NCBI GenBank assembly: GCA_002772605.1
Contig: PFDS01000007.1
Coordinates: forward strand, 5,560 to 17,684
Origin: Candidatus Peregrinibacteria bacterium CG10_big_fil_rev_8_21_14_0_10_49_16
GTDB taxonomy: Bacteria; Patescibacteriota; Gracilibacteria; Peribacterales; Peribacteraceae
Direction of reading: 5' to 3'
DNA length: 12,125 nt
Part shown: in pieces, positions 7,275-12,125 of the stretch
How positions within the stretch are numbered: the stretch's first letter is position 1
Layout: the number at the start of each line of letters is the position of its first letter
Notes under the pieces: model-generated
Databases searched by the model: none
The model's input: only the letters and a program-made list of their open reading frames with translations
Told to the model about the DNA's origin: nothing
Made by a program: the position numbers and the translations under genes

Positions 7275-8198
7275 CAGCTTTTCCGAAGCTTCTGCAATTT
7301 TTCTCAGTTCGACACAGTTTACAGTATCGAGTTCGCTGTGATACACCGGCATGAGTGATAAAAGGTCTGTGCAGAGGAGTTGAATTTTTGGTAAGAGTGC
7401 TTCTGCATCGTTGATGGGGAATGCACGGCGGAGAACGCGGGGATCTTGGATCCATTGCAGTGGACCTGCACCCACAGAATCGACAACCAAGATCTGCTGA
7501 GCATGTTTCATCTGTGCGGCATACTCTCTTTGGAATTGCCGATAACCTTCACCCCAGTAGTACGGTTTTTTCGTGGAGAGCTCTTCTGCGCCGGACAGAA
7601 CGAAGAGCGTCGTATCGAGCGTGTGCCGGCGTTGTACAACTGCGTCAACGCAGGCAACGGTGCCGCTGGCGTTATCGAACGCACCTGGTCCTATACTGTC
7701 GTAGTGTGTGAAGACGATACAATTGGGGTCATCTGTGTTTCCCACGAGAAGGTTGTGGGCTGTATCCTCTACGCATTCGATATCGATCTTTGCGTGTACG
7801 GATGATGCGGTGAGGATACGTTGCAGTACGTCATGTGATACCGCAACTGCGGGATTCCAGTAGTGATTGCCACGGGAAATTGCTCTGCAGTATGGGTTAA
7901 AATTGATGTTTGGTAGATCCGGGCTTTCCGCCATAGGCAGCGCGGAACTGATTATACATTCTTTGTTGTCGATGCTTCCGGACACAAAACTCGTTGCACG
8001 GCATTCTTGTTGTTTGCCGTCGAGAAGCAAGACTGCGGATTTCTCTTGGGGGAGTTTCAGGGGAAATTCCTGAACATATACAGGAACCCCTTCACGTTGC
8101 AGTGAGTTTTTGAGGAGTTCTGTTGCATCTTTTTCTCCAGAGAACTGTCGTTCTCCGATATTGACAAGGCCTGTGAGTAGTTTCTCCGTGGTATTCAT
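7260..8198 (-). CDS. M28 family zinc metallopeptidase (aminopeptidase-like)
   Basis: The 312-residue protein has the M28 metal-ligand series in order: FTHYDS with His165, AFDNASG with Asp175, SGAEELS with Glu205/Glu206, VVDSVG with Asp240, and VYHSELDTVN with His287. This predicts a two-zinc exopeptidase. No signal peptide or membrane helix is seen, so it is probably cytosolic, perhaps in peptide recycling; the substrate is unknown. The start at 8198 was chosen because the family-like sequence begins there. The longer open frame up to 8309 runs through a GC-rich hairpin and the end of the next gene. No Shine-Dalgarno site precedes 8198; a TATTGT hexamer 14 nt upstream could be a -10, but without a convincing -35. 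It converges on, and overlaps by 15 bp, the methyltransferase gene. Confidence 0.88.
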   Translation of the reverse strand: MNTTEKLLTGLVNIGERQFSGEKDATELLKNSLQREGVPVYVQEFPLKLPQEKSAVLLLDGKQQECRATSFVSGSIDNKECIISSALPMAESPDLPNINFNPYCRAISRGNHYWNPAVAVSHDVLQRILTASSVHAKIDIECVEDTAHNLLVGNTDDPNCIVFTHYDSIGPGAFDNASGTVACVDAVVQRRHTLDTTLFVLSGAEELSTKKPYYWGEGYRQFQREYAAQMKHAQQILVVDSVGAGPLQWIQDPRVLRRAFPINDAEALLPKIQLLCTDLLSLMPVYHSELDTVNCVELRKIAEASEKLLLLL

Positions 8199-8224
8199 GG
8201 AGAGAGATGGGTACAATAGTGAAT

Positions 8225-8257
8225 GAGGAGGGGCGTGCGTAACACGCCGCCCCCCTC
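8225..8257. terminator. GC-rich hairpin between two minus-strand genes
   Basis: GGCGTG (8232-8237) and CACGCC (8243-8248) pair perfectly around a 5-nt loop. The stem extends outward with GAGG/CCTC pairs and one or two bulges. It lies just after the stop of the 8287-9393 gene in transcription direction. A second small inverted repeat, GTAAGA (8271-8276) with TCTTAC (8285-8290), covers the stop codon itself. No U-run follows on the minus strand, so termination is plausible but not certain. Confidence 0.45.
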
Positions 8258-8286
8258 GAGCCCAGATCGGGTAAGAATCCTTTCTC

Positions 8287-9393
8287 TTACAGCACATGCT
8301 GTGGCCCAAACGCCGACTGCACGTATTCAGGACGTGCGAGGTCAGGACTGTACAGAGTGAGGCTGTGCAGCAGTTGGTTCATTGCTTCATAGCAACTCAG
8401 TGCCGCATGTGGCTGCTGTATCGCGTCTTGCCATCTGGTCTGGAACAGATGTGGATTGAACTCCGTGAAGTTCAGTGGACTGCCGTCCATGCGTGTGCAG
8501 TGCTCTGAGTAGTGTGGTTCCCAGATGATGAGGGGTTCCACGCCAATTTCACGTTGGAGCAACTCCATGTTTTCAAGGAAGTACTGACGGATGTTTTCGT
8601 CATCCTCCTCGATTGTCGTTGCCAGAAGCGCCCGTTCACCTGAGCAGAACATGGAGAGGTATGGCAGGTAGTACCATTCCGCTCCTGTGCGTACGTAGCG
8701 CGCGTCCTGTTGTAACCACAGGTGCGTACGGACACTGCGATGACCGTTTTGTACGAATGCTGTCTGTGGTGGCATGGATGTTGTCCGTGCGCATGTTTCC
8801 CAGAGCAGAGAGAAGTCATACTGGTCACCGCTTGTGAGTCCTGCTTTTCTACGCAGATACAGGTGGAGTTCTTTGAGGTTTCCCTCAAAGTTGAGACCCC
8901 ATTGCGAACAGCGTAGTTCTGCGGGAATCTCGCCCAGAACAGATCCTGTGTTCACATGCGCGCGATCGCGCTTTGAGACAACCCTCTGTGACCGAGTCGG
9001 GTACGATCCCAACTTGCTACGCAAGTGATCGAGAATGGGGAGTGCGGTCAGAGACTTCTTGTAACTGTTTGGAGCCCAGACATCTTTGGAAAAGACGATG
9101 GTTTCCAGTTGTGTGGGAAGTTCCGCACAGGTCATCCATTGAGCCAGGAGTTCTGCGGCGGAGTTTTCAACGTTGGCCGTTGCCAACTGGCGAGCCAGTG
9201 CGAGAGTGAGTTCGTTCTTTTTTGGCGGAAACACCTCATCCACCAGTGCGGAGAAGTTGCGGACTCCTCGTTGTTTCTCGACGAAGGCGTCGATGCGCGC
9301 TCTGAGCGTCACCTGATGCCGGCGACGTCTTTCGACGTCTTTCGACAGTGCCGCAATGGTTTGTGACTGTCCTACCACTCGTGAGTTCAACAT
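8287..9393 (-). CDS. Hypothetical protein, 368 residues
   Basis: I do not recognise this protein. It is soluble: no signal peptide or membrane helix. The N-terminus is basic and probably helical, with a cluster of four arginines at 22-25 in DVERRRRHQ and RARIDAFVEKQRGVRNFSALV (31-51). The middle has a charged, aromatic-rich part with SQWGLNFEGNLKELHLYL (163-180). Residues 220-260 (RTHLWLQQDARYVRTG, EWYYLPYLSMF) and 286-312 (EPLIIWEPHYSEH) look like the core of a folded domain. There is no obvious nucleotide-binding or catalytic signature. The start at 9393 is set by TAGGAGG six nt upstream, the best ribosome-binding site in the window. The frame stays open to 9570, but that part has no site and reads as non-coding. 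It is a single-gene unit with hairpins at both ends. Confidence 0.8.
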   Translation of the reverse strand: MLNSRVVGQSQTIAALSKDVERRRRHQVTLRARIDAFVEKQRGVRNFSALVDEVFPPKKNELTLALARQLATANVENSAAELLAQWMTCAELPTQLETIVFSKDVWAPNSYKKSLTALPILDHLRSKLGSYPTRSQRVVSKRDRAHVNTGSVLGEIPAELRCSQWGLNFEGNLKELHLYLRRKAGLTSGDQYDFSLLWETCARTTSMPPQTAFVQNGHRSVRTHLWLQQDARYVRTGAEWYYLPYLSMFCSGERALLATTIEEDDENIRQYFLENMELLQREIGVEPLIIWEPHYSEHCTRMDGSPLNFTEFNPHLFQTRWQDAIQQPHAALSCYEAMNQLLHSLTLYSPDLARPEYVQSAFGPQHVL

Positions 9394-9399
9394 GGTTTT

Positions 9400-9406
9400 C
9401 CTCCTA
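9400..9406 (-). promoter_or_regulatory. Strong Shine-Dalgarno site
   Basis: TAGGAGG on the minus strand lies 6 nt before the ATG at 9393. It decides the start of the hypothetical gene and is unusual here, since the other genes have no comparable site. Confidence 0.85.
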
Positions 9407-9479
9407 AGGGAATGCGAGTGAGAAAGTGATGCCGATCTGAAAAGGAACAGGTGATCCGAACAAAAAACCGCTTCTCGGG

Positions 9480-9534
9480 GGAGATAGCAGCTGTATATTC
9501 GAATCTGAGCGTAAATAATTAGCGCACTATCTCC
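9480..9534 (-). ncRNA. Possible structured 5' leader of the hypothetical gene
   Basis: GGAGATAG and CTATCTCC form a perfect 8-bp inverted repeat (9534-9527 with 9487-9480) closing a 39-nt interior. The interior holds a GCG/CGC mini-stem and the palindromes ATTCGAAT and CAGCTG. On the minus strand a six-T run follows at about 9470-9464, some 70 nt before the start codon. The layout could be an attenuator or small riboswitch-like leader, but it matches no class I know, and the stem just before the T run is only 3 bp. The remaining bases from 9394 to 9648 show no gene. Confidence 0.3.
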
Positions 9535-9648
9535 GGACATGTGTAGTGGTCCCACATAAACGCGAGGCACTTACATCCCGTAAAGATAATGACTGAATTA
9601 TTCACTGCTGCGGAGTGTAGACTGTATTAACCACAATGCAAATAAAAA

Positions 9649-10116
9649 GTGCAAAAAATCTCTCTTCTTGCTATCGGCTCTCTCAAAGAATCCTGGATTC
9701 GTACAGGGTGTGGTTTCTACTTGTCCCGTTTGCAGCGCGCGTTCGATGTCTCTGTGCAGGAACTTCCCGCGAGTAAGGAAAAGCTGCCCGAGAAGCAGAG
9801 AGAGGAAGAATCGGAACGGGTTTTTCGTGTACTTGAACAGTGTGGTGGAGAAGTGTGGCTTCTGGATGAGCAAGGAGACGTGCTGACGTCACAGCAATTT
9901 TCCGCAGAGATCTCGAAGAGGAAAGATAGAGGCACACCTCTCACATTTGTCGTTGGCGGTGCGTATGGATTCACCGACGCAGTACGTCATCGTGCAGACC
10001 ATATGCTGTCACTCAGCGCTATGACATTGCCACATGAACTCTGTCGTCTTCTGTTCTTTGAACAACTCTACCGTGCGTCAGAAATCATGAAGGGGAGTGG
10101 ATACCATCATGGGTGA
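9649..10116 (+). CDS. rlmH: 23S rRNA (pseudouridine-1915-N3)-methyltransferase RlmH
   Basis: RlmH is a SPOUT-fold enzyme that uses S-adenosylmethionine to methylate N3 of pseudouridine 1915 in helix 69 of 23S rRNA in assembled ribosomes. The 155-residue length is that of the family. Seen: the N-terminus QKISLLAIGSLKESWI; VWLLDEQGDVLTSQQFS (about 69-85); and the knotted SAM-binding region FVVGGAYGF (100-108), LSLSAMTLPHELCRLLFFEQ (120-139) and LYRASEIMKGSGYHHG at the C-terminus. The start is GTG at 9649: an in-frame TAA at 9643 rules out anything earlier, and the ATG at 9636 is in another frame. No Shine-Dalgarno site is visible. It stands alone, with convergent DUF302 downstream. Confidence 0.95.
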   Translation: MQKISLLAIGSLKESWIRTGCGFYLSRLQRAFDVSVQELPASKEKLPEKQREEESERVFRVLEQCGGEVWLLDEQGDVLTSQQFSAEISKRKDRGTPLTFVVGGAYGFTDAVRHRADHMLSLSAMTLPHELCRLLFFEQLYRASEIMKGSGYHHG

Positions 10117-10334
10117 TTGGCAGAGCAGCACTGTTTGACACCCCAACTTTGAGTCCCAGACAGCATCCCCACGGTCATTTTTTGAGGGGGGCTACCCTTC
10201 GGTGTCGCGGGGGTAAACCGAACAATTCCGAACAGTACAAAGGGGGTCGTCTGCGCTCTGGACAAAACTGATATTTTGGCTTAAATAAGCCAAATATTTG
10301 ACATTCTGCCGCACGATGCTGGGGTCTCCGTCCG
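10117..10334. other. Gene-free gap between convergent genes, with an AT-rich palindrome (possible two-way terminator)
   Basis: No gene is seen. TTGGCTTA (10276-10283), AA, TAAGCCAA (10286-10293) is a perfect 8-nt-arm palindrome. With one extra T it extends to ATAT flanks on both sides (10271-10297), so it reads the same in both directions, as a two-way terminator would. CCGAACA also occurs twice 10 bp apart (10218 and 10228). Confidence 0.45.
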
Positions 10335-10724
10335 TCATTCCCCCTTCGCCTTGTCGATGATCGACCGCACGATGGCATCGACCTCCTGCGGCATATCGCC
10401 CAGATCAACATGCGGGAAGAATTGCGGCAGAACGATGGGGCGCATGCCGCTGATCTGTACCTTCCCCTCATGGACGTACACGTTGATCTTGCAGGGCATG
10501 CAGAGGCCGATCTTGGGATCGGCATTCAGGAATGCACTCGCATATTTGGCGTTGCAGAACTCCACGATCCTGTACGGGTCGCGAGTGATGCCCTTCTCCG
10601 CGAGTGTCGCCTGCACGTCGTGAACATGGAGCACGCGCATCCCCGCTGTCGCGATCTCCTCCTGCACGCTCGCGAGAGCGGCAGCGAAGTCTTTGTCGGT
10701 AGCGACTGTGTAATCGAAGTCCAT
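10335..10724 (-). CDS. DUF302 domain protein with CxxC motif
   Basis: The 129-residue soluble protein fits the DUF302 family, whose biochemical role is not established. Characteristic pieces are the N-terminal FDYTVATDKDFAAALASV, RVLHVHDVQATLAEKGI (30-46), RIVEFCNAKYASAFLNAD (52-69) and GLCMPCKINVYVHEGKVQIS (73-92). Cys75 and Cys78 form a CxxC pair, with a further Cys57, so a thiol or metal role is possible (inference). The start at 10724 is fixed by an in-frame stop at 10736-10734. A TAGTAT hexamer lies 6 nt before the ATG, suggesting a leaderless mRNA. It is divergent from the Met-rich SHOCT protein with only 34 bp between the start codons, so the two are probably regulated together. Confidence 0.85.
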   Translation of the reverse strand: MDFDYTVATDKDFAAALASVQEEIATAGMRVLHVHDVQATLAEKGITRDPYRIVEFCNAKYASAFLNADPKIGLCMPCKINVYVHEGKVQISGMRPIVLPQFFPHVDLGDMPQEVDAIVRSIIDKAKGE

Positions 10725-10727
10725 AAG

Positions 10728-10742
10728 TGTATACTACCGGAC
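10728..10742. promoter_or_regulatory. Overlapping divergent -10 elements between the DUF302 and SHOCT genes
   Basis: On the plus strand TGTATACT includes the -10-like TATACT (10730-10735, 5/6), predicting a start near 10742 and a 17-nt leader. On the minus strand TAGTAT (10736-10731) is a weaker -10 six nt from the DUF302 ATG. The two share the same bases. Neither has a convincing -35, which could mean activator dependence. Confidence 0.45.
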
Positions 10743-10758
10743 ATTCCTCCCTCACACC

Positions 10759-11451
10759 ATGTTCCACCGCCTCTCTGTCGCTCTCATCACTGGCACACTC
10801 CTCCTCTCGCCCCTCGCCTCCGCGCAGGATACGGGCATGATGGACGACCACACTGCCCGTGAGGAAGCGGAAGGCAGAGAACTCTGGCAACGGATGGAGC
10901 GAGAAGAAGTCGGATGCAAGGATCTCACCGACGAGCAGTTCGCCGCACTCGGCGAGTTCTTCATGGGCGAGATGACGGGTGATTCCCACGAAGCGATGAA
11001 CGCGATGATGACACGCATGATGGGCGAGGAGGGCGAAGAACAGATGCACATCGTCATGGGCAAGCGCATGAGCGGGTGCGGGGGAGATGGGACGCTCCCG
11101 ATGGGAAACGCGGGCATGATGATGCCCATGATGGGGATGATGATGGGCAATGGCATGATGGGAGGAGGCTGGAACAACACATCTCCGATGATGGGATGGT
11201 CAAACGGTACTAATCCTGATACGCTGTCGTCCATGATGGGATACGGGTTCAGCGGCTTCGCGCCCTTCGGCATGATCTTCATGATCCTCTGGTGGGTACT
11301 CATCATCGCCGCGATTGTCGCGCTCGTGAAATGGCTCTCGCGCAGCTCCGGTACGGCGGGAGGAAACTCCGCACTCGACATCCTGAAGGAGCGCTATGCC
11401 AAGGGAGAGATCGACAAGAAGGAGTTCGATGAGCGCAAGAAGGATCTCTGA
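10759..11451 (+). CDS. Exported methionine-rich membrane protein with C-terminal SHOCT domain
   Basis: The 230-residue protein has a signal peptide (MFHRLSVALITGTLLLSPLASAQ, cleavage near residue 22). An acidic helical region follows, with CKDLTDEQFAALGEFFMGEM (53-72) and HEAMNAMMTRMM (77-88). Residues 115-145 hold 13 methionines in 31 positions, mixed with glycine. One membrane helix (about 170-192) leads to a cytosolic SHOCT motif, LDILKERYAKGEIDKKEFDE (206-225). In all 31 of 230 residues are Met. Met-rich extracytoplasmic stretches bind Cu(I)/Ag(I) in several known proteins, so metal handling is plausible but not shown. SHOCT is a short oligomerisation module of otherwise diverse proteins. 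The DsrE-like gene starts 6 nt after the stop. No Shine-Dalgarno site is seen. Confidence 0.85.
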   Translation: MFHRLSVALITGTLLLSPLASAQDTGMMDDHTAREEAEGRELWQRMEREEVGCKDLTDEQFAALGEFFMGEMTGDSHEAMNAMMTRMMGEEGEEQMHIVMGKRMSGCGGDGTLPMGNAGMMMPMMGMMMGNGMMGGGWNNTSPMMGWSNGTNPDTLSSMMGYGFSGFAPFGMIFMILWWVLIIAAIVALVKWLSRSSGTAGGNSALDILKERYAKGEIDKKEFDERKKDL

Positions 11452-11457
11452 TCGACT

Positions 11458-11784
11458 ATGAAGCTCGGCATCATCCTCCAATCGAACCAGCCGGAGCATG
11501 TGTGGAATGCGTTGCGGCTCGCGATTACGGCGCGGAAAGCGGAACATGAAGTGAAAATCTTCCTTTTGAGCGAGGGGGTGGAACTTGAACGCATGCCCGA
11601 TTCAGAGCACTTCGATATTTCCAAGAAGGTCAAGGACTTCACGAATCTCGAAGGCCAAATCCTTGCCTGTGGAAGTTGCCTTGAGAGCAGATCGCAATCC
11701 GGTGGTGCGGCCTGCTCCGTCTCGACGATGACCGATCTCCTGCGCCTCGTCGAGGAATCGGACAAGGTGCTGACGTTCGGATAA
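11458..11784 (+). CDS. DsrE/DsrF-like small sulfurtransferase-family protein
   Basis: The 108-residue protein begins MKLGIILQSNQPEHVWNALRL, followed by HEVKIFLLSEGVEL (30-43), the usual opening of the DsrE-like fold. ILACGSCLESR (68-78) places Cys71 and Cys74 at the loop where this family carries its active cysteine, and Cys86 lies nearby. TMTDLLRLVEESDKVLTFG closes the domain. Family knowledge: DsrE-like proteins carry persulfides in sulfur relay or form small trimers of unknown role. Here the CxGSC pair and the link to the Met-rich protein (6-nt gap, same operon) suggest thiol or sulfide chemistry, which remains inference. The stop is followed directly by a palindromic hairpin. Confidence 0.85.
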   Translation: MKLGIILQSNQPEHVWNALRLAITARKAEHEVKIFLLSEGVELERMPDSEHFDISKKVKDFTNLEGQILACGSCLESRSQSGGAACSVSTMTDLLRLVEESDKVLTFG

Positions 11785-11803
11785 CAGCATCCGACGGATG
11801 CTG
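11785..11803 (+). terminator. Palindromic hairpin after the DsrE-like gene
   Basis: CAGCATCCGACGGATGCTG has perfect 9-nt arms around one base; as RNA it would form a 7-bp stem with a 5-nt loop. It begins at the first base after the stop codon. No U-run follows, so it may be a weak terminator or a 19-bp operator for the regulator gene 40 bp downstream. Confidence 0.5.
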
Positions 11804-11829
11804 CTGTGGGCTCATCCCCCCAGAAGATG

Positions 11830-11842
11830 TATAGTACCTCCA
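11830..11842 (+). promoter_or_regulatory. -10 element giving a leaderless start for the Crp-like gene
   Basis: TATAGT (11830-11835, 5/6 to consensus) is preceded directly by TG and lies 7 nt before the ATG at 11843, so transcription should begin at or next to the A of the start codon. No -35 box is visible and there is no Shine-Dalgarno site. Confidence 0.5.
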
Positions 11843-12125
11843 ATGGAAAAAGTCTGGTATATCTCACACATCGATGTCTTCGAAGGCATTCCCGACATGG
11901 AGATCATGCGTCTCGCCGAGCGCGCCCAGGATCAGCGATGCATTTCAGCTACCCAACTCTACACACCTCACGACGGGCAGGATCGCAATGTCTTCATTCT
12001 CAAGGAGGGTGAAGTGGTGCTCTATCACTCCGTCGATGGCAAGAAGACAACCTTCGATGTCATCGGGCCGGGGAGCCTCTTCGGGAATTTCCTGCCGAAT
12101 ACGGAGACTGTCTCTCACTACGCCG
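11843..12125 (+). CDS. Crp/Fnr-type cyclic-nucleotide-binding-fold regulator (N-terminal part, runs off the window)
   Basis: Ninety-four residues are visible. They read through the start of a cNMP-binding beta roll: MEKVWYISHIDVFEGIPDME, FILKEGEVVLYHSVDG (51-66), and FDVIGPGSLFGNF (71-83) at the phosphate-binding cassette. The cassette is unusual: the Glu that contacts the ribose in Crp appears to be Asn82, and no Arg is seen where the phosphate-binding one is expected, so cAMP may not be the ligand. The DNA-binding helix-turn-helix expected in this family lies beyond position 12125. Its place after the DUF302/SHOCT/DsrE genes suggests a local regulator for that module (inference). Confidence 0.85.
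   Translation, partial: MEKVWYISHIDVFEGIPDMEIMRLAERAQDQRCISATQLYTPHDGQDRNVFILKEGEVVLYHSVDGKKTTFDVIGPGSLFGNFLPNTETVSHYA

Noticed and set aside
8199..8309. N-terminal extension of the M28 peptidase to 8309
   Set aside because: It would overlap the end of the upstream gene and cover the GC-rich hairpin; the family-like sequence begins at 8198.
9394..9570. N-terminal extension of the hypothetical gene to an ATG at 9570
   Set aside because: It passes through the ribosome-binding site and an inverted repeat, has no start site of its own, and the extra residues look non-coding.
9636..9648. ATG at 9636 as the start of rlmH
   Set aside because: It is out of frame with the conserved RlmH sequence; an in-frame stop at 9643 leaves GTG 9649 as the start.
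10110..10180. tRNA-like stretch (a D-arm-like GATTGGCAGAGC near 10117)
   Set aside because: The acceptor and T-arm do not pair, and there is no normal T-loop.
10526..10744. Minus-strand ATG at 10744 with a GGGAGG just upstream
   Set aside because: The frame is not that of DUF302 and gives an Arg/Ser-rich, domain-free peptide; the purine run is probably chance.
10468..11049. Minus-strand open frame of 193 codons
   Set aside because: It lies across the divergent promoter and opposite the SHOCT gene, with low-complexity His/Arg-rich sequence.
1..12125. Recoding of TGA as an amino acid, known in some Patescibacteria
   Set aside because: TGA ends several genes exactly at family-typical C-termini, and no conserved gene has an internal TGA.
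1..12125. CRISPR array, transposase, integrase or rRNA
   Set aside because: No regularly spaced repeats, no recombinase motifs and no rRNA-like sequence were seen on either strand.

Overview
The window reads as a bacterial chromosome segment of roughly 50% GC using the standard code: TGA closes several frames exactly at conserved C-termini (RlmH, the SHOCT protein). Short gaps, 33-34 bp divergent promoters, near-absence of Shine-Dalgarno sites and the gene set would fit a member of the Candidate Phyla Radiation/Patescibacteria (for example a Peregrinibacteria/Peribacteria-like genome). That placement is an inference from style and content; no 16S or ribosomal protein is present to prove it.

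Left part (1-5789, all minus strand). Reading in the direction of transcription, a three-gene unit comes first: a membrane-anchored zinc peptidase resembling the anthrax lethal-factor catalytic domain (4971-5789), a four-helix membrane protein with the CoA-binding-like half of a polyprenyl glycosylphosphotransferase but no catalytic half (4155-4955), and a sugar-1-phosphate nucleotidyltransferase (3192-4151). A good promoter then drives a two-gene export unit: a lipoprotein that is a free-standing copy of the SecD periplasmic head (2422-3093), followed 3 nt later by secD (1-2418, running off the window). This SecD is very large because about 340 residues are inserted in its P1 domain, including a recognisable parvulin-type prolyl isomerase and what looks like a decayed second parvulin copy. 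This Sec/foldase pair is the most unusual thing in the window.

Middle part (5823-10116). An RlmD/TrmA-family 23S rRNA uracil methyltransferase (plus) overlaps tail-to-tail with an M28 family metallopeptidase (minus). Next comes an unrecognised 368-residue protein (minus) that has the only strong Shine-Dalgarno site and a long, possibly structured leader. RlmH (plus) follows. Both rRNA methyltransferases modify 23S rRNA; the rest of this part shows no common pathway.

Right part (10335-12125). A DUF302 protein (minus) is divergent from an operon of an exported methionine-rich SHOCT-domain membrane protein and a DsrE-like protein. A partial Crp/Fnr-type regulator follows. The cysteine motifs, Met-rich segment and adjacent regulator suggest a small redox, sulfur or metal response module; this is inference.

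A recurring theme is a -10-like hexamer 6-11 nt before the start codon with no Shine-Dalgarno site, suggesting leaderless mRNAs. No tRNA, rRNA, CRISPR array, transposase or insertion sequence was found.
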